From JAHRAW01 sp963693025 (GTDB lineage: Bacteria; Pseudomonadota; Gammaproteobacteria; Arenicellales; Poriferihabitantaceae): a DNA stretch of 64,000 nt. The notes under the pieces are model-generated. The model was not told the DNA's origin, did not search any database, and worked only from the letters and a program-made list of their open reading frames with translations. The translations under genes were made by a program, and so were the position numbers. The first letter of the stretch is position 1. The number at the start of each line of letters is the position of its first letter. Below are positions 24,931 to 34,694 of this stretch, piece by piece. The stretch spans positions 2,604,001-2,668,000 of the forward strand of contig OY843749.1 of NCBI GenBank assembly GCA_963693025.1, written 5' to 3'.

Positions 24931-25619
24931 ATCTGAACCAGCGTTGATTGAACCATGCCGCGCCGCTTTTGCCGAATGATATGCCATTCGGACGGAATGG
25001 GTAAGGGGCAATCGGTGCGCGGCGACTCGATATACACCAGCGCATCCGGGTTCAGGAGGCCGCGCGCGCGCAAGTTTTCGCAGGTTGCCCCGATGAGACG
25101 GTTGTCGTCGTCGAACGGCGGGTCGAGGAAGACGATGTCAAATCGGTATGCGCCGCCGCCATCGTCACCGCCATCGTGCCGTTGCAAAAACGCCTCCGCC
25201 GTCCCGGCAAAAATCGCCACCTGATTTTCCGCCCGCAATGCGTCCCGGTTGACGCGCAACAGGCCGACCGCTTTGGGGTTGGACTCGACCATCGTCACCG
25301 CCGACGCCCCGCGCGAAGCGGCTTCAAAACCGAATGCGCCGCTGCCGGCAAACAAGTCCAGGCAGGACTTGTCGCACAACCGGTGCGGCAACCAGTTGAA
25401 CAAGGTCTCGCGCACCGCATCCGGTGACGGTCGCAAGCCCGCCGTGGCGGCGAGGCGCAACCGGCGGCTCTTCCACCGCCCGCCGATGATTCGGACTTGC
25501 CCTCCCTTTTTCATCGAAGCCGACCGCGTGCGCTCGCGCGATGTCCCGCCGAAGCGGTCGTCGCTGCGGTCGCCGCTGCGGTCGCCGTTATGGAGTGGGT
25601 TTCTTTCGTTGCGTGTCAT
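24927..25619 (-). CDS. rsmD: 16S rRNA (guanine966-N2)-methyltransferase RsmD
   Basis: SAM-dependent methyltransferase of the small ribosomal subunit. Core motifs are QVRIIGGRWKSRRL, LFAGSGAFGFEAASRG (SAM loop) and the catalytic motif FLDPPFDD (DPPF). The chosen ATG is preceded at 5 bases by a perfect GGAGGT ribosome site. It gives 230 residues, about 35 more than an internal ATG that lacks such a site. The extra N-terminus (NPLHNGDRSGDRSDDRFGG) comes from CGGTCGC repeats, and a second low-complexity insert, HDGGDDGGGAY, lies inside the domain. Divergent from ftsY. Confidence 0.92.
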   Translation of the reverse strand: MTRNERNPLHNGDRSGDRSDDRFGGTSRERTRSASMKKGGQVRIIGGRWKSRRLRLAATAGLRPSPDAVRETLFNWLPHRLCDKSCLDLFAGSGAFGFEAASRGASAVTMVESNPKAVGLLRVNRDALRAENQVAIFAGTAEAFLQRHDGGDDGGGAYRFDIVFLDPPFDDDNRLIGATCENLRARGLLNPDALVYIESPRTDCPLPIPSEWHIIRQKRRGMVQSTLVQI

Positions 25620-25702
25620 ATGCCACCTCCGTTGCGATTACTACGCCGCGCGCGCCTTCAATGATACGATACGCGCTTTCCGGCAACCTCGGCAACCCAC
25701 AC

Positions 25703-26641
25703 ATGCACGCCCCTCGCCCCCCGCCCGCCGACAGCGGCGGTTTGTTCGCCCGGCTGGCGAAGACCCGGCGCGGGTTGGCGAGCAGCCTCGCCGGGCTCTT
25801 CGGCGGCGGCGCGATCGACGATGCGCTGTTGGATGAATTGCACGACCATCTGTTGCTGGCGGATGTCGGCGTAGGCGCGAGCGAGCGCATTATAAACCGC
25901 GTGCGGCGCGACGCCAACGCCGGCGCGCCGGGCGACTTGCTCGACTCGTTGCGCGCGGCGCTGGCCGACCTGCTTGCGCCGTGCGAGCAACCGCTCGTCA
26001 TCACCGAGACGCCCTTCGTCATCTTGATGGTCGGGGTCAACGGCGTCGGCAAGACCACCACGCTGGCGAAACTCGCCGCCCGCTTGCAGCACGAAAATCG
26101 CAAGGTCATGCTGGCGGCCTGCGACACCTTCCGCGCCGCCGCCATCGAGCAACTGCAAACCTGGGGGCAACGGCTGGACGTGCCGGTCATCGCGCAATCC
26201 CACGGCGCCGACCCCGCCGCCGTCGCGCACGACGCATGCAACGCCGCCCACGCCCGCGCGGCGGACGTGCTGCTAATCGACACCGCCGGTCGCCAACACA
26301 CCCACGACGGCCTGATGGAGCAACTAAAAAAAATAGCGCGAGTAGTGCGTAAAGCCAACCCAACCACCCCCCAATTCCCCGGCGAAATCCTGCTAACCGT
26401 AGACGCCGGCAACGGCCAAAACGCCCTCTCCCAAGCAACCCACTTCCAACAAGCCGCAGGCCTCGACGGGCTATGCATAACCAAACTGGACGGCAGCGCC
26501 AAAGGCGGAACGGTAATAGCCCTGGCCGAGAGCTTCCAACTCCCCATCCGCTACATCGGCACCGGTCAAGAACCCGAAGACCTCCACCCTTTCTCTGCCG
26601 AAGACTTTATCCAAGCGTTGTTGCCGGAAGCGGTGTTGTAG
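25703..26641 (+). CDS. ftsY: Signal recognition particle receptor FtsY
   Basis: SRP GTPase that docks ribosome-nascent chain complexes at the membrane. The 312-residue product has the N domain (LARLAKTRRGLASSLAGLF-like FARLAKTRRG, DELHDHLLLADVG) and the G domain: Walker A GVNGVGKTTTLAKLA, DTFRAAAIEQLQ, DTAGRQ, TKLDGSAKGG and GTGQEPEDLHPF. The long acidic A domain of enteric FtsY is absent; a short Pro-rich start (MHAPRPPPADSGG) replaces it. An ATG at 25661 is an alternative start. It is divergent from rsmD, with a possible TGATACGAT -10 at 25662-25670. Confidence 0.94.
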   Translation: MHAPRPPPADSGGLFARLAKTRRGLASSLAGLFGGGAIDDALLDELHDHLLLADVGVGASERIINRVRRDANAGAPGDLLDSLRAALADLLAPCEQPLVITETPFVILMVGVNGVGKTTTLAKLAARLQHENRKVMLAACDTFRAAAIEQLQTWGQRLDVPVIAQSHGADPAAVAHDACNAAHARAADVLLIDTAGRQHTHDGLMEQLKKIARVVRKANPTTPQFPGEILLTVDAGNGQNALSQATHFQQAAGLDGLCITKLDGSAKGGTVIALAESFQLPIRYIGTGQEPEDLHPFSAEDFIQALLPEAVL

Positions 26642-26682
26642 TTTTTTTTCATGACTGCTTACCTCGTCATTCACCACTTCCT

Positions 26683-26882
26683 CGTCATTCTCGAATGATA
26701 GAAAAATAAGGAGCGACAGCGACTATATTTTTCATCACCTTCGGGAATCTCCCTAAGGCTACCGTGAATTTTACCGAAGCCCGTGCCAACCTGAGGGAGA
26801 TTCCCGAGGACGCAAGTGTCCGTAAGCCGCCGCTTAAAAGAAGAAGCGCGGCGGCAACGGACACTAACGCTCGAGAATGACG
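26683..26882 (-). repeat. Palindromic MITE-like repeat, copy 5 (short form)
   Basis: Full reverse-oriented copy between convergent ftsY and infA. A bare CGTCATTC fragment precedes it, and at 26891-26920 a detached end with CGTCATTCCCGAACGGTAG follows it. The whole ftsY-infA gap is made of these repeats. Confidence 0.92.
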
Positions 26883-26931
26883 AGTTGTAGCGTCATTCCC
26901 GAACGGTAGAAAATAGGGAGCCCCCCAACTT

Positions 26932-27196
26932 CGTCATTCTCGAATGATAGAAAAATAAGGAACGACAGCGACTATATTTTTGTTTGTATCATCCCTGATA
27001 CAAACCCTTCGGGCTACGCGAAAATCCGCTCCCGGCGGATTTTTCATCACCTTCGGGAATCTCCCTAAGGCTAGCGTGGACTTTCAACAAAGCCCGTGCC
27101 AGTCGTAGGGAGATTCCCGAGGACGTAAGTGTCCGTAAGCCGCCGCTTAAAAGAAAAAGCGCGGCGACCAACGGACACTAACGCTCGAGAATGACG
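26932..27196 (-). repeat. Palindromic MITE-like repeat, copy 6 (long form)
   Basis: Second full reverse-oriented copy in this gap. It carries the extra module with the palindrome GTATCATCCCTGATAC and GGGCTACGCGAAAATCCG between its end and hairpin B, the same relative place as in copy 2. Confidence 0.92.
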
Positions 27197-27220
27197 AAGT
27201 TGTGGTGGTGGCGGCGGCGG

Positions 27221-27244
27221 CGGACACTAACGCTCGAGAATGAC
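27221..27244 (-). repeat. Repeat end fragment next to infA
   Basis: CGGACACTAACGCTCGAGAA plus TGACG, the hairpin A side end of the repeat, occurs alone after a GGC/GTG-rich stretch, eight bases before the infA stop codon. Confidence 0.75.
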
Positions 27245-27251
27245 GAGTAAA

Positions 27252-27470
27252 TCACCGCGCCCGAAAAGTAATCCGCCCCTTCGACAAATCATAAGGTGTA
27301 AGTTGTACGGTCACCTGGTCGCCGCGGAGGATTCGGATGTAGTGTTTTCGCATTTTGCCGGAGATGTGGGCGATGACTTCGTGGCCGTTTTCGAGTTCTA
27401 CGCGGAAACGGGTGTTTGGCAGGGTTTCGATAATCGTTCCCGCCATCTCGATGCTTTCTTCTTTTGCCAT
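27252..27470 (-). CDS. infA: Translation initiation factor IF-1
   Basis: Single OB-fold factor that occupies the ribosomal A site during initiation. The 72-residue product MAKEESIEMAGTIIETLPNT... ending SKGRITFRAR is of standard length and sequence (FRVELENGHEV, HISGKMRKHYIRIL, GDQVTVQLTPYDL). A longer frame begins 19 codons upstream, in front of the probable transcription start, and was rejected. It has its own promoter in the gap to gdhB. Confidence 0.97.
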   Translation of the reverse strand: MAKEESIEMAGTIIETLPNTRFRVELENGHEVIAHISGKMRKHYIRILRGDQVTVQLTPYDLSKGRITFRAR

Positions 27471-27498
27471 GCGCTCAGTGCGAAATAATGAAGGGCGG

Positions 27499-27527
27499 AG
27501 TGTACTCAAGATTGCCGTTGGATACAA
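27499..27527 (-). promoter_or_regulatory. Sigma70-like promoter of infA
   Basis: On the minus strand TTGTAT and TACACT are separated by exactly 17 bases, about 30 bases before the infA ATG. Confidence 0.6.
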
Positions 27528-27559
27528 ACGAAAGCGCGCGCGGATTCACGCCGTGCGAC

Positions 27560-30500
27560 TCAGTGCAACCGCTCCAACTCAACCAACAACACCGACAGCA
27601 TTGCAAAGTCGGGGGCGTGTTCGGCTTTTAGGGTGGCGGTCATGTCGGCGATTTGTTGGATTGGGTGGCGGTTGGCGTCGAGCCAGTGGGTTAGCATGGC
27701 GTTGGGCGATGCGGCGCCTTTGCCTGACAGCACCTTGGCGGTGACGGCGGTGTGGCTGGCGCGCAGGTCGTTGCTGAGGGCGAAGCGCGCGCGCTCGTGC
27801 CAGTCGTTGCCCGCCGGCAGCGAGTCGATGGTTTGCTCCAGCCAGTCCAGACCGAGCGTTTCGCGGATGCGGAAATAGACCGCGGCGGTGTGCGCGATGC
27901 CGCGTTTGCCGTGCGCCGCCAGGTCGGCGATGTCGACCGCGTAGCCGAGCGCGGGCAATGCCGCGATTTGCGCGGCGAGCGCGGGAGGCGCGCCGTCCGC
28001 CGCCCCTTTCGCGGCGCGTTTTTCGAGCGCGGCGAGGGCGCCGGGTCCGAGCGTTTTTTTCAGCAGCGATTTGAGTTTGACGCAGCCGGGGCGGAAGGTT
28101 GAAACCAGCCGGCGGATGTTCAGCGGACCCGTTTGATTGTGCAGTAGCCAGGCGACGCACAATCGCATCGCGGCGGCGGTTTGCTCGAGCATTTCAATTT
28201 GCGCGCGCGCGCCGACTCGGTTGTCCAGCGCTTCGATGTCGGCGCGGATGCGCGGCGTGTCGAGAATGTCTCTGGCGGCGATGTAGGCGCGGGTGATGTC
28301 GTCGGCGTCGCGCCCGGTCAGCGCCGCGAAGCGCAGGTGGAAATTCGGACCCATCGCGCCGACCAAGTTGTTGGTGATTTGGGTTGCGATGATTTCCCGT
28401 TTGAGCCGGTGGGCGCGCACCAGTCGGGGGTATTTCTTCGCCAGTAGCGGCGGAAAGTAGCGGTCGATTTCCGGCGCCAGATAGGTGTCGTCGGGCACAT
28501 CCGACGCCAGCAATGCGCGGCACAAATCCATCTTGCCATACGACAGCAAGACCGCCAGTTCGGGGCGCGTCAGCCACTTGCCCGCCTCAAACCGCTCGTC
28601 AATGGCGGCGTTGTCGGGCAGGAATTCGATTTCGCGGTGCAGCAATCCTTTGGCTTCGAGCGCGTCGATGGCGCGCGACTGCTGCGGCATCTGCGTCGTG
28701 GCGCGCGCCGCCTCCACGCTGAGCGCCTGCGCCTGCGCGTAGTTGTTGCCCAGCACCAGCGCGCCGACCTCGTCCTCCATCTTCGCCAGCAACGCGTTGC
28801 GCCGCTCCGGCGCCAGCAACTTGCGTTGAATCGCTGCGTTCAACAAGATTTTGATGTTGACCTCGTGGTCGGATGTGTCGACGCCGGCGGAGTTGTCAAT
28901 CGCGTCGGTGTAGCAGAGCCCGCCGCCGAGGGCATATTCAACGCGCGCCAGTTGCGTCATGCCGAGATTGCCGCCTTCGCCAATTACCTTGCAGCGCAGT
29001 TGGCTCGCGTCGACGCGCAAGCCGTCGTTGTTTTTGTCCTGCGCGGCGGCGTCGGTCTCGGCGCTTGCCTTGACATAGGTGCCGATGCCGCCGTTCCACA
29101 GCAGTTCAACCTCGGCTTTGAGGATGAGGTTGATGAGGTCGTCCGGGGCGACTTTGTCGCGGCTTGCGCCGAGGGCTTTTTTGGCTTGCTTGGAGAGCGT
29201 GACGGATTTCGCGCTGCGCTCGAACACGCCGCCGCCGGCGGAGATTAACTCGCGCCGGTAATCGTCCCACGAGGAGCGCGGCAGTTTAAACAGGCGCTTC
29301 CTTTCCTTGTAGCCGGCGGCGGCGTCCGGCGCCGGGTCGATGAAAATGTGGCGATGGTTGAAAGCCGCGACCAGCCGAATGTGCTTGGACAGCAGCATGC
29401 CGTTGCCGAACACATCGCCCGCCATGTCGCCGATGCCGGCGACGGTGAAATCGGTGGACTGAATGTCCTTGCCGAGTTCGCGGAAGTGCCGCTTGACCGA
29501 TTCCCACGCGCCGCGGGCGGTGATGCCCATCTTCTTGTGGTCGTAGCCGGCGGAGCCGCCCGAGGCGAAGGCATCGCCGAGCCAGAATTGGTAGTCCTGC
29601 GACAGGTCGTTGGCGATGTCGGAAAAGGTGGCGGTGCCTTTGTCCGCCGCCACCACCAAATACGGGTCGTCGCCGTCGATGCGCACCACATCCTTCGGCG
29701 GAATCACCTTGTTGCCCGAGAGGTTGTCGGTGAGGTCGAGCAAGCCGCTGATGAACACGCGGTAACACGCGACCACTTCGCGCTGGATGGCGTCGCGCCC
29801 GGTTTCGGGCAGGCGCTTGGCGACGAATCCGCCCTTGGAGCCGACCGGCACGATGACCGCGTTCTTGACGCGCTGCGCCTTGACCAGCCCCAGCACCTCG
29901 GTGCGAAAATCTTCGGGGCGCTCCGACCAGCGCAAGCCGCCGCGCGCGACCTTGCCGCCGCGCAGGTGCACGCCTTCGACGCGCGGCGAATAGACGAAGA
30001 TTTCATACTCCGGCGCCGGTTCGGGAATGCGCGGGATGGCGCGCGAGTTGAGTTTCAATGCGAGGTAGGGTTTGCCGCCGCCGTGCTTGTCGGACTGGTA
30101 GTAGTTGGTGCGCAAGGTGGCGTCGATGACGTCGAGCAACGCGTGCAGGATGCGGTCTTCGTCGAGGGTGGCGACTTGTTCGAGTTGGCGCGCAATCGCC
30201 GACTTGATTTTGCGCAAGCCCGCGCCCTGGCTTTTGCCTTTGCGTTGCAGCGCCGGGTTGAAGCGGGCGTCGAAAAAGTCGGCGATTGAAACCACCAGTT
30301 CGGGGTTGTTGGCGAGCGCTTCGATGATGTAGTGCTCGCTGTATCGCAGCCGAATTTGTTTGAGGTAGCGGTAGTAGGCGCGCAGCAGGCTGGTCTGTTT
30401 CCAGTTCAACCCCGCCAGCAGCGTGAGTTGATTGAAGCCGTCGTTTTCGATGTTCGCGTGCCACGCCTGCGTGAAGGTGGACTGGAAGTTTTCCGCGCCG

Positions 30501-32467
30501 GCGTCGATGTCAAACTCGCGCCGGTCGTGCCGCACAATCTCAAAATCATGCAGCCAGCAGGTGGCGCCGTCGCATCGGCGGAACGAGTAGGGGCGCTCGC
30601 CGAGCACGCGCACGCTCATGTTTTCGAGGATTGGCAGCACGTCGGACAGGGCGATGGAGTCGCCCGAATACACCTTGAAACTGGCGCTTCGGTGGCCGCT
30701 CTCAACATCTCCGTCTCCGTCTCCCTGAGCGCGCTCACGGCGCGTCAGCACCGCGTGAATTTTGCCCGGTCCGACTTGCTCAAGCCGCTCCATGTCGGTA
30801 ATTGCCTGCGCGACCGAAAACTCGTCTTGGTAACTCCCCGGAAACGCGTCGCGATACAAATCGAGCGCGCGGTTGGCGGCTTCGTAACCCGACTGCTGGC
30901 GAATGGATTCGTGCAAGTTGTCGTTCCAGTCGCGCGCCATCGCCTGCACCGCGCGCTCCAGTTTGGCGGTGTCCACCTTGCCGTGCGGGCGGTCACCACA
31001 ATGGAGGAGATAGTGAATGCGCGTCAGGATGGAGTCCGAAAAGTGGGCGTTGAACGAGACCTCGTCGGCGCCCAACTGCTCGCCGAGAAACGCCTGAATG
31101 CGCTGGCGCAAGGTGCTGTTGAACAAGTCGCGCGGGATATACACCAGGCAGGAATAAAAATGCCCGCCAATGTTGCGGTGCAGATGCACGCGCGTTTTGC
31201 GGCGTTCCAGGTGGTTGAGAATGGTCATGCACAGGCTGTATAAACTGCGCGTGTCCATCTGAAAAAGTTTTTCCCTGGGCAGCGTTTCGAGGATGGAATG
31301 CAGCGCTTTGTAAGCGTATCCGCCGGGGCGCAGCGTGCTTTCTTTAAGGATATAAGCGGTCTTGTTACGCAGGTGCGGAATGGCGGCGGTCGGCAGCATC
31401 GCCGACGACCCGGCGAGAAAGCCGAGGATGCAACTGAGCCGGCGTTTGCGCGGCGGTGTTGCGGACGTGGCGCCGGGTTTGAAAGCGTGGTCGATGAGGA
31501 TGCAGTCGAAATAATTGGCGCGGTGAATGGTCGAGCGCCGCCGCGATTTGGTGAAAATCACCGGCGAGGTTCGGCTGAATGCGAGCGGCGGCAGGATGTC
31601 CATCGCCGCGGACTTACCGTCGCGGCGATGCGCGGCGCGCAACACGCCCAGCAACGACTTCGCGTCAACGGATGCGCGCCGCCCGCCCGCGCTTTCGGTG
31701 ACTTCCACCTCGGCATATCCGAGGAAGGCGAAGTTGTGATTTTCCATCCAGCGCAGCAGTTCGCCGTGCTCGGCGAAGGCTGGTCCCTGCTTGCGCGCGG
31801 CGAGCGTTTCGGCGAGCGACAACACATTGGCGCGCATCGCCGCCCAGTCCGCCACCACGCTTTCAATGTCGGCCATGACGGTGCGCAACTCCCGCGACAA
31901 ACGCTGATGCTCGCGCTGCGGGGTGAAGTCCACGACGAACTGAATATAAGACTCAAGCAAGCCGCCGCGCGCATCCTCGTTGCCGTCGCCGTTATCGTTG
32001 TTCTCGCCGTCCTCCGCTTCGCCCTGGTAACGCGCCATTGTTTTGATGCGATGCCGGTGGTCGCGCCGCACCCGAAAACTGGGGTGAATGGTGCGGTGCG
32101 GCGTCTTGCGCATCGCATTCAGTGCAATCGTCAGCGAGTCGATGATGAAGGGCTTGTCGTCGGTGATGATGCTGATGACCGTGGCGGCGCGCGCATCGCT
32201 CAGGGGGTTACGCGTACCGCTCAGGGAGTCGCCCGCATCGCTCAGGTTATAAACCTCAATCAACGTCTCCCCCGGCGCGCGAGTCTCCCCAAGCCGCCGC
32301 TGCCTGAGCGCCGCCTCCCGAAACTCAAGCGCCTTATGCGGCGCAAAATCCTGCCCCGAAAGCCGATGATAAAACCCCCGCAAAAAAGCCGCCTCACTCT
32401 CACCGGGAACCGGCTTAACCGCCCGCCTGATAGTGGAAATAAGTTTTTCGGTAACCGCGTTTTTCAT
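27560..32467 (-). CDS. gdhB: Large NAD-specific glutamate dehydrogenase
   Basis: A 1635-residue enzyme of the giant (about 180 kDa) NAD-GDH class, which mainly deaminates glutamate to 2-oxoglutarate for catabolism. An N-terminal ACT-like regulatory half is followed by the dehydrogenase core with YSPRVEGVHLRGGKVARGGL, RWSERPEDFRTEVLGLVKAQ, VIVPVGSKGGFVAK, a Rossmann region (IGDMAGDVFGNGML) and ELLWNGGIGTYVK. Low-complexity inserts stand out: EAEDGENNDNGDGNEDARGG, RAQGDGDGDVESG and a tandem LSDAGDSLSGTRNPLSDA from GCATCGCTCAGG repeats. It stands alone between repeat clusters, downstream of the mttB-like gene on the same strand. Confidence 0.95.
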   Translation of the reverse strand: MKNAVTEKLISTIRRAVKPVPGESEAAFLRGFYHRLSGQDFAPHKALEFREAALRQRRLGETRAPGETLIEVYNLSDAGDSLSGTRNPLSDARAATVISIITDDKPFIIDSLTIALNAMRKTPHRTIHPSFRVRRDHRHRIKTMARYQGEAEDGENNDNGDGNEDARGGLLESYIQFVVDFTPQREHQRLSRELRTVMADIESVVADWAAMRANVLSLAETLAARKQGPAFAEHGELLRWMENHNFAFLGYAEVEVTESAGGRRASVDAKSLLGVLRAAHRRDGKSAAMDILPPLAFSRTSPVIFTKSRRRSTIHRANYFDCILIDHAFKPGATSATPPRKRRLSCILGFLAGSSAMLPTAAIPHLRNKTAYILKESTLRPGGYAYKALHSILETLPREKLFQMDTRSLYSLCMTILNHLERRKTRVHLHRNIGGHFYSCLVYIPRDLFNSTLRQRIQAFLGEQLGADEVSFNAHFSDSILTRIHYLLHCGDRPHGKVDTAKLERAVQAMARDWNDNLHESIRQQSGYEAANRALDLYRDAFPGSYQDEFSVAQAITDMERLEQVGPGKIHAVLTRRERAQGDGDGDVESGHRSASFKVYSGDSIALSDVLPILENMSVRVLGERPYSFRRCDGATCWLHDFEIVRHDRREFDIDAGAENFQSTFTQAWHANIENDGFNQLTLLAGLNWKQTSLLRAYYRYLKQIRLRYSEHYIIEALANNPELVVSIADFFDARFNPALQRKGKSQGAGLRKIKSAIARQLEQVATLDEDRILHALLDVIDATLRTNYYQSDKHGGGKPYLALKLNSRAIPRIPEPAPEYEIFVYSPRVEGVHLRGGKVARGGLRWSERPEDFRTEVLGLVKAQRVKNAVIVPVGSKGGFVAKRLPETGRDAIQREVVACYRVFISGLLDLTDNLSGNKVIPPKDVVRIDGDDPYLVVAADKGTATFSDIANDLSQDYQFWLGDAFASGGSAGYDHKKMGITARGAWESVKRHFRELGKDIQSTDFTVAGIGDMAGDVFGNGMLLSKHIRLVAAFNHRHIFIDPAPDAAAGYKERKRLFKLPRSSWDDYRRELISAGGGVFERSAKSVTLSKQAKKALGASRDKVAPDDLINLILKAEVELLWNGGIGTYVKASAETDAAAQDKNNDGLRVDASQLRCKVIGEGGNLGMTQLARVEYALGGGLCYTDAIDNSAGVDTSDHEVNIKILLNAAIQRKLLAPERRNALLAKMEDEVGALVLGNNYAQAQALSVEAARATTQMPQQSRAIDALEAKGLLHREIEFLPDNAAIDERFEAGKWLTRPELAVLLSYGKMDLCRALLASDVPDDTYLAPEIDRYFPPLLAKKYPRLVRAHRLKREIIATQITNNLVGAMGPNFHLRFAALTGRDADDITRAYIAARDILDTPRIRADIEALDNRVGARAQIEMLEQTAAAMRLCVAWLLHNQTGPLNIRRLVSTFRPGCVKLKSLLKKTLGPGALAALEKRAAKGAADGAPPALAAQIAALPALGYAVDIADLAAHGKRGIAHTAAVYFRIRETLGLDWLEQTIDSLPAGNDWHERARFALSNDLRASHTAVTAKVLSGKGAASPNAMLTHWLDANRHPIQQIADMTATLKAEHAPDFAMLSVLLVELERLH

Positions 32468-32596
32468 CTGAAAATACCGTTAGTATGAAACCAAAAGCGC
32501 CCCGCGCACAATGCCAAAGTATAAGCCATCCCGGACAACACAAACAAAAATTCGCCACCACTCGTCATTCCCAAGTACTCGTCATTCCCAAGTACT

Positions 32597-32796
32597 CGTC
32601 ATTCTCGAGCGTTAGTGTCCGTTGCCGCCGCGCTTTTTCTTTTAAGCGGCGGCTTACGGACACTTACGTCCTCGGGAATCTCCCTAAGACTGGCACAGGC
32701 TTCGCCAAAGTCCACGCTAGCCTTAGGGAGATTCCCGAAGGCGATGAAAAATATGGTCGCTAGCGCTCCCTATTTTTCTATCGTTCGAGAATGACG
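32597..32796 (+). repeat. Palindromic MITE-like repeat, copy 7 (short form)
   Basis: Full copy upstream of gdhB. It is preceded at 32562-32596 by two tandem copies of CTCGTCATTCCCAAGTA and followed at 32805-32837 by a detached right end (CTATCGTTCGAGAATGACG). No gene is seen between gdhB and the mttB-like gene. Confidence 0.92.
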
Positions 32797-32848
32797 AAGT
32801 TGGGGGCTCCCTATTTTTCTATCGTTCGAGAATGACGGGTATATAACT

Positions 32849-33049
32849 CGTCATTCTCGAGCGTTAGTGTCCGTTGCCGCCGCGCTTTTTCTTTAAGCGG
32901 CGGCTTACGGACACTTGCGTCCTCGGGAATCTCCCTAAGACTGGCACGGGCTTTGTTGGAATTCACGGTAGCCTTAGGGAGATTCCCGAAGGCGATGAAA
33001 AATATGGTCGCCTGTCGGCTCCCTATTTTTCTATCGTTCGAGAATGACG
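32849..33049 (+). repeat. Palindromic MITE-like repeat, copy 8 (short form)
   Basis: Second full copy in the same orientation, separated from copy 7 by the detached end. Another detached right end at 33060-33092 lies 18 bases from the mttB-like stop codon. Confidence 0.92.
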
Positions 33050-33110
33050 GGCTTTTTGTCGGCTCCCTATTTTCTACCGTTCGAGAATGACGAGGAGTTC
33101 CCTTTCTTTA

Positions 33111-34694
33111 TTAATACCACCGATCCTCCCGACCACCCTTAATCCGCTCCATATACGCCAACAACCCCTCATCCACCCCTTCATCAATCGCCGGCGGTTG
33201 ATATTCCGCCAGTTGTTTTTTCCAAATCGCATTGGCGCGTTGTTCGTCATTTAGTTGCCCTTGTTCCAGCCATTGTTCGTAGGAATTGCTGTCGGCGGTG
33301 GTGGATTCGTAGACTTGGGTGTAGTTGTTCATGGTGTGGGTGGTGCCGAGGAAGTGTTGGCCGTGTTCGGTTTCGCGGTAGGCGTCCAGGGCGAAGTCGT
33401 TGGCGTTTAGGGAGAGGCCGGCGAATAGTTTTGCCATCATCGCGCAGCGGTCGGCGTCCTGGATGAATTTTTCGTAGCCCATGGTGAGCCCGCCTTCCAG
33501 CCAGCCGGCGGCGTGCAGTACGAAATTGGCGCCGGACAGCAATGCCGGTAGCAGCGACTGGGCGCTTTCCTGGGCGGCTTGCGCGTCGCCGGTTTTGGAC
33601 GAGGTGAATGCGCCGCCGCAGCGCAGCGGGATGCCGAGTCTTCTGCCGAGTTGACCGACCGCCATATACGCCAGCATCGCCTCGGGCTGGCCGAAGGTCG
33701 GCGCGCCGGAGCGCAGCGACATCGTGGTCAGGAAGTTGCCGTAGATGGCGGCGGCGCCGGGGCGCACCAGTTGCGTCAGCGCCACCCCGACCAGCGCTTC
33801 GGCGTGCGCCTGGGCGATGGTCGCCGCCGGCGTGACCGGTCCCATGGCGCCGCCGAGGATGAACGGGCAGACCACCACGCCCTGGCCCGCCTCGGCATAG
33901 GTGCGGATGACGCGCGAGACCATGCCGTCATACACCAGCGGCGAGTTGACGTTGATGTTGCCGAGGATGACGCAATGCTCGTCCACCGTCTCGGCGCCGA
34001 ACAGGATGCGGCACATGTCGATGCATTCGCGCGCGCGCTCCGCCGTGGTCACCGAGCCCATGAACGGTTTGTCCGACCAGCGCATGTGCGCGTACACCAT
34101 GTCGAGGTGGCGTTTGTTGACCGCGATGTCGCACGGCTCGCAGATGGTGCCGCCGGAGTAGTGAATCGGCGCGCTCAGGTAAGCCAGTTTGACGAGGTTG
34201 CAAAAATCCTCGATGGTGCCGTAGCGCCGCCCGCCCTCAAGGTCGCGCACGAACGGCGAGCCGTATGCCGGTGCCAGCGCCAAGTGCCGCCCGCCGATGC
34301 GCGCCGAGCGCGCCGGGTTGCGGGCGACGTGCACGAACTCGGCGGGCGTGGAGCGTTGCACGATGTGCTTGACCAGCCCCGGCTCGAAGGTCAGGCGCTC
34401 GCCGTTGAGTTCGGCGCCGGCTTGCTTGAACAAATCCAACGCCGCCGGGTCGCCGCGGATTTCGATGCCGAACTGGCTCAGAATCGTGTCGGCGTGTTGC
34501 TCGATGCGGTCAAGCCCTTCTTCGTCGAGCAGGTTGTAGGGCGGAAGCGCGCGGGTGATATACGGTGCTGCGGTGGGCGCGGTTTGCTGTTGCGCGGCGG
34601 AGCGCTTGCGCGCGCGACCACGCCGGGTTTTTCGGTCGGTGGTGGCGGTGGCGGCGGCGGTGGCGGCGACGGGTTGGGGCGCGGAGCGGGGCAT
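33111..34694 (-). CDS. Trimethylamine methyltransferase (MttB/MtgB) superfamily protein, non-pyrrolysine type
   Basis: A 527-residue protein of the MttB family, whose members transfer a methyl group from trimethylamine, glycine betaine or related compounds to a corrinoid protein. Recognisable regions include YNLLDEEGLDRIEQHADTIL, ALAPAYGSPFVRDLEGG, YGTIEDFCNLVKLA, GGTICEPCDIAVNKRHLDM, NVNSPLVYDGMV and TFGQPEAMLAYMAVGQLGRR. The frame has no internal TAG, so pyrrolysine is not encoded; the substrate is more likely a quaternary amine than trimethylamine. No corrinoid protein lies nearby. The first 40 residues (VAATAAATATTDRKTRRGRA) are low complexity. Confidence 0.88.
   Translation of the reverse strand: MPRSAPQPVAATAAATATTDRKTRRGRARKRSAAQQQTAPTAAPYITRALPPYNLLDEEGLDRIEQHADTILSQFGIEIRGDPAALDLFKQAGAELNGERLTFEPGLVKHIVQRSTPAEFVHVARNPARSARIGGRHLALAPAYGSPFVRDLEGGRRYGTIEDFCNLVKLAYLSAPIHYSGGTICEPCDIAVNKRHLDMVYAHMRWSDKPFMGSVTTAERARECIDMCRILFGAETVDEHCVILGNINVNSPLVYDGMVSRVIRTYAEAGQGVVVCPFILGGAMGPVTPAATIAQAHAEALVGVALTQLVRPGAAAIYGNFLTTMSLRSGAPTFGQPEAMLAYMAVGQLGRRLGIPLRCGGAFTSSKTGDAQAAQESAQSLLPALLSGANFVLHAAGWLEGGLTMGYEKFIQDADRCAMMAKLFAGLSLNANDFALDAYRETEHGQHFLGTTHTMNNYTQVYESTTADSNSYEQWLEQGQLNDEQRANAIWKKQLAEYQPPAIDEGVDEGLLAYMERIKGGREDRWY

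Noticed and set aside
26683..27244. Repeated units near ftsY-infA as a CRISPR array
   Set aside because: Units are palindromic elements of about 200-265 bp with variable spacing, not short direct repeats with unique spacers of equal size.
29348..30289. Plus-strand frame of 313 codons inside gdhB
   Set aside because: Antisense shadow of the highly conserved dehydrogenase core.
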